The notes beneath the pieces were generated by a model. That model worked only from the letters and a program-made list of their open reading frames with translations, did not search any database and had not been told where the DNA came from. Of a stretch of DNA of 64,000 nt, positions 49,264 through 59,460 are shown one piece after another. The stretch's first letter is position 1. Every line of letters begins with the position of its first letter. A program made the position numbers and the translations under genes. Origin of the DNA: Epiperipatus broadwayi (lineage: Eukaryota; Onychophora; Udeonychophora; Euonychophora; Peripatidae); the NCBI GenBank assembly GCA_028023455.1, contig JAQFVV010000030.1:10279649-10343648 (forward strand), given 5' to 3'.

Positions 49264-50541
49264 TCACACCCACGTTTGGCCAAGAACTTGATCCCCAATT
49301 ACACAGATGTTGTTTGCAGTACTTGTCCAAAGATCTTCCCCTTCTTCTTTGTCTTCAACCTTCATCAATTCATCAACAAATTGCTTTCTGTAGGCATCAA
49401 CCTCAAGTTTCCACCATTTGGTCTTGATGATACCTCTTCTAGGATTTATTTTAATTCCTGTAAGATTAGCATGACATAGTAAAAGTCTGTGCTGTTGACC
49501 CATAGCTTCTACTGGAATAACCTTGCAATCCTGTATATCTTTTAGGCCAATTCGTCTATACATAATATAGTCAATTTGGGATTCTCTTCCCCCACTCATG
49601 TAAGTTATCTTTTGATTTGGGGGTTTCTTGAAGAAGGTGTTCAATAATGCCATATCCATTGAAACAGCAAAATCAATTATTCTATCTCCCTCTTTATTTC
49701 TTTCCCCAATTCCCTGATTTCCCAGGATTCTTTCCAACCCACCATTTTCTCTGCCCACATGTCCATTCAAATCTCCACAAAGGAAGACCTTATCTGTTTG
49801 TTGAATTGAGCCCCAAATATCATCCATCTCACCCCAAAACTTATTTTTCTCATCCTCATCACATCCTGACTGTGGAGCATATGCACTAATCACAGTAATC
49901 ACACAACTCTCCAAGTCAATTCTCATTGAGATAATCCTGTCATTATACCGAGTAACTTCCAATACCCTATGTTTCAAATTTGAGCTCAGTATAATTCCAA
50001 CCCCATTTCTTTTAGAATCACTACCACAATAGAACAACTTGAAGCCATTTCCCAGTTCCCTTGCCTTTTGGCCTTTCCACCTTGTTTCCTGAACTGCCAC
50101 AATGTCCACTTTTCTTCTTATCATCATGTCCACAAGCTCACTACCTTTCCCAGTCATGGTGCCAACATTGAGAGTACCGACAGTCAACCTGACCGAACAA
50201 CCCCTCATCCTTCCTTCACTACTCAACCTCCTTTTCCTTTGAGCAATCTTCTTTAACCATATCCGCTCACGATATGGTAGCCCTTGTCCGCTTCTCGGTG
50301 GAGTCAGGCGAGGCCCCAACGCGTCGCTTACAGGGTACGCCCTAGCAAGATCTCTATCTGAATTTTTCCGCATCATGTAGTTTGAGTGGCAAGGTCCTGG
50401 TTTTATAGCCACATGCCCTTGCTGCCACCAACCCATCATGGGCAACCCCAGATGGGAAACCAGCATCTTTCTAGGTATTTGCAGTGCTATGGCCATTAAA
50501 GATGCTACATCCATGCCCATAGATCTCTGGAACCAAGCCAT
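49264..50541 (-). pseudogene. RTE LINE endonuclease region (425-codon open frame)
   Basis: Residues 1-118 are an N-terminal extension from the 5' region. The AP-type endonuclease covers about 119-360: VGTLNVGTMTG (Asn 125), VQETRWKG (Glu 152), ISAYAPQSG (219-226), LCGDLNGHVG (255-263), RESQIDYIMYRR (319-330) and QQHRLLLCH (349-357, the SDH position changed to QQH as in many BovB-type RTEs). All catalytic motifs are present. The frame closes at 49264 because of a frameshift in the linker; the overlapping frame 49330-49067 continues the protein (TWWWNAEVQKKIGNKKIAKK). This single frame is intact enough to be mistaken for a host craniofacial-development-protein-2-like gene. Confidence 0.88.
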
Positions 50542-50861
50542 TCCGATATCTTCATCTTCTGCCTTGGGCCAGTAATGATAAGGCTGCTTTCTCCATTACC
50601 ATGGCCATGGCCTCTGGGTATGGCGCCAGAAACTCGCCTTGGCACAATGTTATCATTGGGTTTATGTGGTATTTAGCTGGAAACATAAGGAGCCACCCTT
50701 ATGATCCCCCACACCCTATTAACATTGCCGCTGTTGGTTCAGGACTGCTTATTTGCCTAAATGCTTATTCACAGCAGACCCCCATATCTGGGGGCCATTC
50801 CCCTATCCACCACCTGGGGACCTGCCTGGTAGCAGTTACAGCTCTGCCTCAGGTGTCTTTT

Positions 50862-51535
50862 TTTTTCTATGATATTACAGAAAATCTAAATAGCTTAAAT
50901 GTAGAACTACAAAGAAAAAATAAAATAATAATAGTTATGATAAACACTTTGAAGTCATTCAAGGAAAAATTAAGTATGCTTGTAATGCAAGTGAAGCATC
51001 GTGAATTAAAACATTTCAAAAATATGGCTGACAAGTCTAAAGATAGAAAGGATCTAATCTACAACAAATATGTTGAAAATATAATATTCCTCATAAAGGA
51101 ATTTGAAGAAAGATTCATGGGATTTGACAAACTTGAAGATATTTCCAGTTTTTTATCTTATCCATTTAATATTAAGATCGATTTCGAAGCTATTACTATT
51201 TATACATACAGATTCAGTGGACCTCGAAAAAGAAATACTAAATATTAAATGTGATATACATTTCAAATCAATGGTTTCAAATAAGAACATCTGAACACTA
51301 ATAAGCAGGGATAAATGTCCAAATATTTGGAGAGTTCCTGCATATTTCAATGTATTTTTTGGTTCAACACATTTGTGCTAATCAGTATTTTGCTGCATGA
51401 ATGTGATAAAAACTAAACATAGGTCACAATTATCGTTCTACATTTGGAATCATGGTTAAGAATTAGTTTAAGTTCATAGGAGCCAAATTTTGACAAACTT
51501 GCTGAAACTGTACAAAGTCAAGTGTCATCAAAATA
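50862..51535 (+). pseudogene. hAT transposase pseudogene, C-terminal part
   Basis: It resumes as FFYDITENLNSLNVELQRKN, with INTLKSFKEKLSMLVMQVKH, HFKNMADK, FEERFMGFDKL and FLSYPFNIKID. After a frameshift near 51230 come DLEKEILNIKCDIHFKSMVS, then CIFQCIFWF (equivalent of the FGSTYLCESAFS dimerisation motif) and EPNFDKLAETVQSQVSSK. This is the C-terminal dimerisation region of ZBED5/SCAND3-like hAT transposases. The apparent frame starting at 50601 joins LINE antisense sequence to this part and is not a gene. Confidence 0.83.
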
Positions 51536-52765
51536 AAAAGAAAAGATTATTATTATTATTTTAAAAATTTTTGCGTCTAATTTATTTTAATAAAATTCTA
51601 AAATAATAATTTTCTTTTTTTTTTCCTCTATATTTTTTTGAATTTTGTTTAAAATTCAGGACCAGCTCTCGAAAATAATTATTTATAGGTAATTTAATAA
51701 ATATTTTACAAAGCAACATGGACAAATTGTAATGGCAGTTTCTATCTTATAAAAAAAAAATTCATCAGTTTGTAAGTGTCTTCTAAAAACATCACCAATA
51801 TTTGTGAGTACCTAAAAAGCTCTTATAAAAAAAAACACCAATTCATAAGTACATTCTTAAAAAACCAGAACTTTAAATTGTTGTTTTTTTCCATTCCAGT
51901 TCTCGTTCCAGAAAAAATAATGTTTTTTTTTTCTTCTGGCTTCCAGTTCGAAGCCATAAAAAAAAGGTATTTGTCCTCAGGTGCTCTTTCACCAAAAAAG
52001 TTTCCCCCAACTTTTAAAAAGTTGGCCATCCCTGATATACATGATATATGGTAAGCATGGTAGGCAGTAATAAAGTTGAATGTTTTGGTAAACAGGAATA
52101 TGTATTACTGTAAAAAAATTATCAAAATATTTATTATTCAAGAATTAAAAATCAATTCTAATAGGTAGCTGGGGAGTACACAAGTAGCAAATGTTAAGCA
52201 GTTATAGTTCATATATTAAAAGAACAAAAACTAGTTTGCAGAACAACAGAGCAGATACTTCTGTTGGCCAATGATTTTACAGAGTGAATGAATAAAATTT
52301 TAAATTAATCAACTTATTGTTTGTTTTTGAAGCTCTTAAACCAAAATAAAAATTGCTAGAAATGGGTATATCAATAAGTTTATTGAGAGGAGGAATTTTT
52401 ATAGCAACAACTAAATTTTTTAGGTTTCATATTTTAACAATGTATGATTTATTGTATTTTTAGTAAAGTATGATCTGTTTAAAGTCAATTATCTTAAATA
52501 TTTAAAGCATTTAGTAATAATTATTTTTAATTTTATATCATTTTAATCTATTCATTTATTATTTAAGAATGATTTTATTATGAGTATATTTTAAAAGTAT
52601 TTTTAAAATCCAACCTCTAATTGTTAAATTCAAATTTGAAAGAAAGGCAGTTTATAATGATATTCTGAAGAATTAAATTAAGAAACACTTTAATCAAATT
52701 TCATCAGTATCATGTAAATAGAAGGACTCATAAATTTGTATTATTTTATCTATTAAATTTTGTAA

Positions 52766-53257
52766 TATACAGGGGGTTTGAACTCAGACTTTCACACGAC
52801 CCTCAACTATCCATGCTATCTGATACTGCTGACACATTTGATCATACACATGTCGAAAAGATAAAAATCACCAATATACGTTAACGCGGATAGGATGAGA
52901 CGGTTGGCACCAATGTGGGCTTGGAGCATTCCATCATCAGATTTTCAATGAAATGGATGGCTGAAGAGTTGTGGGGTGGAGTGGATTGAAGCTTGCCCAT
53001 TAAAGTATGAAGATTGGCTATCTTAATATAAGCTGAGCATTAATTGCATGTACGTCTGGAGATGATAATCTGAACCAACTGATGAGTGCTGGTTTAGCAC
53101 AAAATACAGTGATCTTTATCTTTTCGAGATGTGTATGATCAAATGTGTCAGCAGTATAAGATAGCATGGATAATTGAGGGTCGTGTAAAAGAATGATTTC
53201 AAACCCCTTATATATTACATATTGGAGCAAAAAAGCCTATATTGTTAAAAAAAAATC
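52766..53257 (+). mobile_element. Hammerhead repeat family 1, copy E, complete insertion with target-site duplication
   Basis: Order of parts: an inverted tail (GGGGTTTGAACTCAGACTTT ... CGAAAAGATAAAAATCACCA, 52770-52880), a junction TTAACGCGGATAGGATGAGA, then the direct body (CCATCATCAGATTTTCAATG, AAGTATGAAGATTGGCTATC), the ribozyme (53060-53120), the tail GGTCGTGTAAAAGAATG, and an A-run. It is flanked by TCTATTAAATTTTGT on both sides (15 bases). The inverted-tail plus direct-body layout with a variable-length target duplication is PLE-like. Confidence 0.75.
53060..53120 (+). ncRNA. Hammerhead motif in family 1 copy E (G12 changed)
   Basis: Reads GATGATAATC-TGAA-CCAA (stem I 5' half), CTGATGAG (complete), stem II GTGCTGGTTTAGCAC (five perfect pairs, G-C closing), then AAAAT where GAAAT is required. 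The 3' half of stem I is shortened (ATACAGTGATC). The best stem II in the window, but G12 to A should block activity. Confidence 0.65.
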
Positions 53258-53544
53258 GTCTATTAAATTTTGTTAAATTTTAAATTTTCTTTTTTTCCTT
53301 TTTTATACTTTTTAATTATTTATTTTGTTACTGTGATTGAAGTCTGGTGCTTCACTGAGTTTAACAGGAGATGAATGAATACTTAAAAAAAAAAAAAAGA
53401 ATAATGTCCGAAGATAAATTTCTTTTTACTCTGAAAAACCTAGCTATTGCTATGGATTTTAGATATCTACACAGTAACTCACATACATATATATATATAT
53501 ACACACACCCCGAGATATTGTATTTTTGTTAAACATTATTGCAC

Positions 53545-53685
53545 AAACTACTGCATAATTGTCTTGCATTGGTGGTCGAGAGGTCAGCGCGACTGCCTTG
53601 CACTTGCAGGCAGTTGCCCGGGTTGCGGGTTCGCGTCCCGGCCGATGCTATGACACTTAAAAAAAAAAAAAACTACTGCATAATT
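53545..53685 (+). mobile_element. SINE family A, copy 10, youngest-looking
   Basis: The body 53561-53658 (CTTGCATTGGTGGTCGAGAG ... GGGTTCGCGTCCCGGCCGAT, GCTATGACACTT) is nearly identical to the copy at 1968-2105 and ends in an A14 run. A perfect 16-base duplication AAACTACTGCATAATT flanks it. The apparent frame 53447-53653 over it is not a gene. Confidence 0.93.
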
Positions 53686-54204
53686 AGTTAGTATCATATC
53701 TAACTGAAATGTCATACATATATATGTGTGTGTATGTAATTAACTCATAATTGCACTTTATAACTATCACATGATCACTATTTTATAACTATCAGTAAGC
53801 AATCAACTTTTTAAGACTTGCTGTGCATTCCAATTAACTCTTGCTATAAATTCTGAGTTGTCATATTGAAAAAAATATTCCAGACCATTTTCTTTCGCTA
53901 TACATATGGTTTACATAATAAACTCTTGTTTATACAAACGTACTACATTAATTTCTTTTATTGAATGAGTTTCACATATCAAATCCACACACTCATCAAA
54001 CGAACCTGAATATTTAAAATTATCTAAAATATATCCTAAAACAACCATCAAAATTTTCTATTTGCATGTCTTATTTATAACTAATTTGATTTTAAAGTGT
54101 GAATATCTTTAGCATATACGAAATATTCAATTATTCCATTTTTTAATATTCATATTCTGTTGCAGATGGAAATTTTTATATTCACATTGATACACCAATT
54201 TGTA

Positions 54205-54560
54205 CACGGGGGGGGGGTCAGGTTGACTTTAGGCCAACATGGGTGTGTAGAGAATCTAGGTCTCAGGGTGGCCTTTCCATCATCAAATTTTCAATTGGAT
54301 GGACGGTTGAAGAGTTGGAGTGTGGAGTGGATTGAAATCTGTTCATTAAAGTATGAAGATTGGCTATCTTAATATATATCTGAGCATTTATTGCATATAA
54401 TCTGGACCAACTGATGATTGCTGGTTTAGCATGAAATACATATAGTGGTGATTATTTATCTTTTCGACATATATGTGTTCAAGTGTATCAGTGTTATGAG
54501 ATAGAGTGGAGAATGGTGGGTCGTGTGAAAGTCTGTGCTCATATACCCTATACATTATTA
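54205..54560 (+). repeat. Hammerhead repeat family 1, copy at 54.4 kb
   Basis: A direct copy beginning after a G9 run: GTCAGGTTGACTTTAGGCCA, GTCTCAGGGTGGCC, TTCAATTGGATGG, AAGTATGAAGATTGGCTATC, ribozyme, TTCGACATATATGTGTTCAA, GGTCGTGTGAAAGTCTGTGC, CATATACCCTATA. A short deletion removes the AGAGATG part of stem I. The 70-codon frame over its first half is a chance reading. Confidence 0.82.
54397..54455 (+). ncRNA. Hammerhead ribozyme motif in family 1 (54.4 kb copy)
   Basis: Stem I outer ATAATC/GATTAT, internal loop TGGA/T, inner CCAA/GTGG (A-G at the helix junction). Core CTGATGA, stem II TGCT/AGCA with loop GGTTT and T-T at 10.1/11.1, GAAA, minimal stem III ATA-CA-TAT and A at the cleavage position (H17). 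All invariant core bases are present. Two helix-end mismatches make activity uncertain. Confidence 0.65.
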
Positions 54561-55065
54561 TATGTTATTTTAAGACGTTTCATTAATTGGGAATAATAAT
54601 AATAACAATAATATTAGATGTAATTAAAGAACTTCAAGCTTATATTTAAATAACTATAAAAACTATTTATGTAATTTATTATTCGCGACTTCTAATTGCA
54701 TAAACACAGATAATTAACCTCACACAATTCAAAACATGAACTGCAAGTCTTCGTTATCTGCAGTATTTAAAAAATCAAAACACTGTAATTTATAATTGTT
54801 GCAAGTAGATCTATTTTAATAGGTTATTAACATTTCTAAACTTTCGGAAGTTCATATAAGGTTATTCACTGACAAAGGCAGGTTTTTATTCTGTAGGTTA
54901 TTTTTAAAATGCAGTTATTAACATAAAAATAGTGCTAAAAATAAGCACAAGAGTTAATTTTTTTAAAATAATAAAACGTATATGTTTACTAAAATAAACC
55001 TTTAAGCATAATGTGTATTTATATATTTTAAATAAACTTTTTTTTTTAAATTCCTAAACGAAATT

Positions 55066-55171
55066 AACAAATATTTGTCAAGCGTTGGTAGCCGAGAGTT
55101 CAGCGCAGTTGCTGCGGGTTCGCTTCCCGGCCGATGCTTTGACATATGAAAAAAAAAAAAAACAAATATTT
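55066..55171 (+). mobile_element. SINE family A, copy 11, internally deleted, with target-site duplication
   Basis: Reads GTCAAGCGTTGGTAGCCGAG, AGTTCAGCGCAGTTGC, GGGTTCGCTTCCCGG, CCGATGCTTTGACATATG, A-run. The anticodon and variable arm are deleted. AACAAATATTT flanks both sides (55066-55076 and 55161-55171). Confidence 0.9.
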
Positions 55172-55779
55172 AACAAGTAGTAAGTAAATCTTGGAAAATA
55201 TTTTTTTTGATACCCATTATTTTTATTGTTCTTGTTAGTATAAATTACTATTTTGCCTATATCTATAAATTCTTTATATGTATTCCTTCTTTTTAAAGTG
55301 CATAGATATGATTATTCAGTTTAGCTGTGATCAAAAGATAAAAGTTCATTAATTTAGATTTCAACCAAGTTTTTAAAAAAATCACTCTGGTTAAATGATA
55401 GGATTATTGGGTTCAACTTTTCACTTTCGCACTAGAGTGCCAAACGTTTAAATTATTGGTTATATCGTTTATTTATTATATCTACAGCTGTCTTTAAGCT
55501 TTCCAAATATTTTTTAAAAAATATTCTCAATTATTTAATCGCATTTCTAGAATTCAAATGCTTATTTATTTCAATTGATTCTCCAGATATAATATAATCT
55601 TTTAATTTTTAATTCAGTAAGTTGAAAATAGCAATAAGATATTCATTTGATAATCTATTACTAGTATTCCCTCTAAAGTTAATGAAAATGTTCTGGATCT
55701 AGTTAATTAATTATCTCATGGTTGTTTTAATTTTTTTTTAGATCACTTATATTTGCTGTTATGTCCGCCAGTTATAATA

Positions 55780-58169
55780 CCCATTGGTGAACAATCTATG
55801 CAGTAAGCTAACCTTGCCCTGCCTATATAGGCATGCAATAATTATAATCGCAAAGACTACCGCCGGTAGAATAAGAAAAGTAGATTTAATTACAATACAC
55901 TAATATTGTACTGGTAGAAATTGTATGTTAACTCAACATGATTCACAGCCTGGGTAAAAGTACCTTGAATCCAACTGTACATAAGATCAAAGATAAAGAA
56001 TATTTATGGATTCTGCCCTGTTCACCCACTCTCTAAATCGGCCAACTAATTAACAACATTTACGACGTAAGCAATAAATCTTTTCTACACTCTAGCCCAC
56101 TAGCATCAACGGTGGAGCATGAGCCTCAACTAATTCTAATGTCTAACTTTAATATTAATTCTAATTAGACCCTATTCATTAACTTAAATATAGAAATGAT
56201 ATCACAATAATTAATTAGAGATGCTAATTTTAGAATGAAATGGAGACGAACCACAAGTAGCTTAAATGCACATATATATTTAATAAAACATTTGTATAAC
56301 TTTTGTAATGTCTCCCTCCGTTTTATTTTATAAATTTGTTAACATAAATTTCAGTCCTGTCATTAATTATGCCTCAGTAAGAGAGCGGTATAATTCATAT
56401 GCCAATTTAACAAATGAAACGATTAGTGTTTTATAGTAGACGGCCACTCAAGTCTGAGATGTACGAGACAAATATTTTAATTGGCCTTATTTTAAATATA
56501 ACTTTATGACAAAGTGAAATTATTTTAAAAGAGAAATAATTGAATCAATTTTCAGGAATTGGTTTCGAAGAGAGTGACCTGGTTAGAATATAAATGGATC
56601 GCGATATTCGCAACTAAATATTTTAAGATTGTAAAACAAATAAATTAATGAGACTATAGTCAATCCACCATGATGTGCTCAGAACAAAAGAAATTGGACA
56701 AACCCAGCATTTGATATTACATCACCAGCATATACTTAATTCCCCTGCCCCGTTCCAGTGACACCAAGAAATAAAGAAAGAATGGTCTGCGCCATTGGCA
56801 AACCTCAAGATATTTCAGGTAAAAGGATAGGAATGGCCAAGTCTAGTTAAGCTCAGTTTACCCTGGGTCTTCCTAGGTTGTCTTTCATATCCTGATAAAA
56901 AAAATTTCATGGCCAGTGAAATTATCATGAGATCTAATTCTGATTTAGCAATTACAAAGAACAAAAAAAAAAAAAAGTGATCAAGCAAAATGCTGGCAAG
57001 GCAAAATACAAGTACTGGAGAATATATTTTAGAATTTAAATATAAAATTGTACTGAGCTATTAAAGATTACATAAATGTTATATGGATTGACTAAGATCG
57101 GACCAACATAAAATAAATAAGCATTAAATATTATTACGAATATCATTTTATGGGTGACACATCTCTCCCTTCAAAACAAAATCCCACTAATGTTTAAATT
57201 AAAACATTTATCACTCTCTTATAGTTTTGCAAGAAGAAAAAATAATATAGCTAAATAAAATCTCATACCTGATCTATCATCTCCCCAAAACTAACCCATG
57301 TACGCATAAATATTTCAAAACTCTTAATAATATAAAATTATTTCACCTTGACAAAACAAGTTGCTCCAAGTATTAATCATTCAGAGCTAGAGAGGTTGGG
57401 AAATAGGAAGCAAAATATTTAATTATATAAAACTTTTGTCGAGATGAAACAAATTGGCATGTAGTGATTTCATTTTAAATAAGACATTTATCAGTCTTAA
57501 ACTAATACATTCTTAAGTAAATAATAATAATATTTTCTGAACTGCTTTAAAAGAAAGTTTGGCATTAAGAGGCATAACTTTAAAACAGACAGAATGAGAG
57601 CAGAGACATTAGATTTAAAGTGATAGCAAGAACATTTTTTTACAGAATTTAATTAAACAGTTACATTAAATTAAGGGGATTTCATTTAAGAAGACGTTAA
57701 AGGTAGCAAAATTACATTATCAGGTCAATTGGATTTTTTAAGAATAAATTCGGCAGTTAGAAATAAACAAATTGGGAACATATTACCTAATTTATTCTGA
57801 GTCCTTGTGGAAATTTGGGTCCCACAATGAAATATGAATTTTCACACAGGCATAGCTAGCCATGAATTTTAATTTGAGAGTTCAAACAGTTCAGCAGTCC
57901 AACAATTACACATTTTGACAAAGTTTCTCCAGTGTATAGTATTTGGCAATCATCTTTGGGACAGCAGGGAGACAGACAGGTTACAAGGCCATCTACCCTG
58001 CTACTATGCTTCTAAACATTTATATTTATTGAAAATTTAACCGGTGTGGATTTGTCAGGCAATCACTGAACAAAGACTATGACCAACTGACCTCTATTGT
58101 TCTCATGGGCTATTTATACCCTTTTCTGACTATTTTTGGGAAATTCCCTTTTTCATTCGCCCAAGGCTA
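55780..58169. other. No gene; unidentified repeat-like sequence
   Basis: Texture is less AT-monotonous than the rest of the intron (CTAACCTTGCCCTGCCTATA near 55809; CCCCTGCCCCGTTCCAGTG near 56742; GGACAGCAGGGAGACAGACA near 57958), with no open frame. Possible diverged relative of 15000-17250. The strings TTAAAGGTAGCAAAATTACA near 57698 superficially recall rRNA but the context does not support it. Confidence 0.3.
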
Positions 58170-58520
58170 AGTAGCATCCACCATCTTTAGCTGCCACCAC
58201 CATTTTGGTGGATGACCTTAGAGCCTCTTGAAAATAAGGGCTATAATTTATTTCTATTTATCAAGAACATAAATATCTAACAAAAAAAAAATCATTCACG
58301 CACACAATCAATCTCCTTGTGTTAAAAAAATAACAACTAATAATTTAGTTAAAAATTCTCAAGAAATTCTAAGGAAAGTGCATAGATCTTAGAATCAAAA
58401 ATAAAAAGCCAACCAACTTATTATACTGTCTGACATATGATTGATGAGCAGCTTATCCATGTTTATTACTATACAAATAATCACAAATAATAACAACAGC
58501 TGCACTTAGAATAATAATAT
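58170..58520 (-). repeat. Second copy of the RTE 5'-flank repeat (cf. 500-870)
   Basis: Contains TGGATGACCTTAGAGCCTCT, AAATAAGGGCTATAATTTAT, AGATCTTAGAATC, AAAAAGCCAACCAACTTATT, GATGAGCAGC and AACAACAGCTGCA in the same order as 540-860. No endonuclease coding follows at its left end, so only the UTR-like part is present. Confidence 0.5.
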
Positions 58521-58527
58521 ATGGAAT

Positions 58528-58724
58528 AAACATAAAAATAATAGTAAAGGTACACTATTCTGGAAAGATTATAAATTTAATAAAATATTATTTCTAAGCA
58601 TTGCTTTCGACTAGATAAGTAGTTCTATCATATGACCGACCTGGTCAAAGCAATGCTTACAAATAATATTTTATTAAATTTATAATCTTTCCACAATAAT
58701 GTACTTTACTATTATTTTTATATT
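58528..58724. repeat. Inverted repeat (fold-back), ~80 bp arms
   Basis: ATAAAAATAATAGTAAAGGT ... GGAAAGATTATAAATTTAAT, AAGCATTGCTTTCGAC on the left is mirrored by GTCAAAGCAATGCTTACAAA ... ATTTATAATCTTTCC and TACTTTACTATTATTTTTAT on the right, around a ~30-base centre with TATGACCGACCTGG. Its inner GCATTGCTTTC links it to 1684-1915. Confidence 0.85.
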
Positions 58725-58911
58725 CAAATTAAAGAAAGAAGTGTTTTATTAATTTATAAGGGATAAATATTAGGAATTTTCCAGCTCAATTCCTTTACAG
58801 TCTTAAAGAAGAATCAAACAGATTTTATTTTATTAATAGCAAACTTCTTTATTTACCAATCTTCATATAAGTTTTAAATTGCACTTTATGCAAAAAAGTG
58901 GTTTTTTTTCC

Positions 58912-58981
58912 ATATGTCATAGCATCGACCGGGAGGCAAACCCATAACCATCTGCAACCAACCACTTGCTTGCAAGGTGGC
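58912..58981 (-). mobile_element. SINE family A, copy 12, truncated
   Basis: The minus strand ends CACCTTGCAAGCAAGTGGTT, GCAGATGGTTATGGGTTTGC, CTCCCGGTCGATGCTATGAC, ATATG. The A box half is missing because the PLE fragment begins at about 58985, so the SINE was cut by or truncated at that insertion. Confidence 0.82.
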
Positions 58982-58989
58982 TATGTATT

Positions 58990-59460
58990 ATTAGAAAAAA
59001 ATTATACAGCTGAGCACTTTCAAAGAACTTAAGTCTCTATATTCATAGCCTATTTTGGGAATGTTGGCTTATATTGAGATTTTATGCAAAATTTATTCAA
59101 AGTTTTCTGGAGATTGCAAAACATGATTCTTTTCGGTTTATTGCATAGTTGTCATTTGCAATAAAGAATACCTTCTTTATATTTCATTTCATATTACATT
59201 CAGTGCCCTTGCCATAATGGGTTCAAACACATGGCCTGTTGTTTTTTGGTTCTCAAAAAATATGGATTTGTTTTCAGTATTATTTAGAGCTCTCCTATAT
59301 AAATAATGATGTTGAGATGTTCTGGTGATGATGTTGGCATGGGTATCTCCATAATATGCTGCTCTACATCCATTGGTTAAGCATGAAATTTTGTAAATTG
59401 TTGGGCTATTTGACACTCCCAAAATAGGCTATGAATATGGAGACTAAAGTTCTCTGAAGC
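58990..59460 (-). mobile_element. Penelope-like element, GIY-YIG fragment with inverted ends
   Basis: The minus frame 59422-59189 encodes SPTIYKISCLTNGCRAAYYG, DTHANIITRTSQHHYLYRRA and KTTGHVFEPIMARALNVI: a GIY-YIG domain start (YxxxC...C..YYG-T) of a second PLE family, distinct from the one at 63535-64000. TCTATATTCATAGCCTATTT near 59035 and AAATAGGCTATGAATATGGA near 59423 are inverted copies flanking the domain. GAGCACTTTCAAAGAACTTA at the left resembles the other PLE-end strings. Confidence 0.8.

Larger units (their letters stand above)
47354..50861 (-). mobile_element. Nearly full-length RTE (BovB/CFDP2-like) LINE with target-site duplication
   Basis: The element runs from a GC-rich 5' UTR near 50861 (minus) to a (GAA)n tail at 47354-47370 (CTTCTTCTTCTTCTTC on the plus strand). 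TGTCTTTTTCTATGAT precedes it and TGTCTTTTTTTTTCTATGAT follows it: a target-site duplication differing by the T-run. Coding content is a 5' extension, endonuclease, RT and C-terminal zinc-knuckle-less tail, in frames broken by a few indels and one CGA to TGA stop. Its composition (about half G+C by eye) contrasts with the intron and implies recent arrival. Confidence 0.92.
46199..52034 (+). mobile_element. hAT DNA transposon (ZBED/SCAND3-like transposase), split by an RTE LINE
   Basis: Transposase pieces lie at 46199-47353 and 50862-51535, the RTE insertion (47354-50861) lying between ...CILGLVFFYD and ITENLNSLNVELQRKNK. The right terminal inverted repeat is AAAGTTGGCCATCCCTG, ending at 52034 (reverse complement CAGGGATGGCCAACTTT, a hAT-type end). 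I could not identify the left terminal repeat or an 8 bp duplication, so the left limit is the transposase start and the true end lies further upstream. Stops and frameshifts show it is inactive. Confidence 0.8.
52365..53340 (+). repeat. Second copy of the 37560-38170 duplication, interrupted by a family 1 element
   Basis: Left part 52365-52765 and right part 53258-53340 together parallel 37560-38170. The break falls at CTATTAAATTTTGT, which is present on both sides of the inserted element and once in the uninterrupted copy (TTATTAAATTTTGCTAAATT near 38070). The other copy thus serves as the empty site. Confidence 0.65.

Noticed and set aside
49264-50541. Host craniofacial-development-protein-2-like gene
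   Set aside because: The frame is part of a complete RTE LINE with RT, 3' tail and target-site duplication.
50601-51248. 215-codon plus-strand frame read as one protein
   Set aside because: The first ~90 codons are antisense of the RTE 5' UTR and the rest is hAT transposase; the join is the insertion boundary.
54160-54372. 70-codon plus frame at the family 1 repeat
   Set aside because: It lies over non-coding repeat sequence that is not open in the other copies.
57640-57760. Mitochondrial 16S rRNA fragment (NUMT), from TTAAAGGTAGCAAAATTACA
   Set aside because: Only a ~15-base resemblance; flanking sequence lacks the other conserved 16S blocks, and a similar block at 16945-17020 looks like a dispersed repeat.
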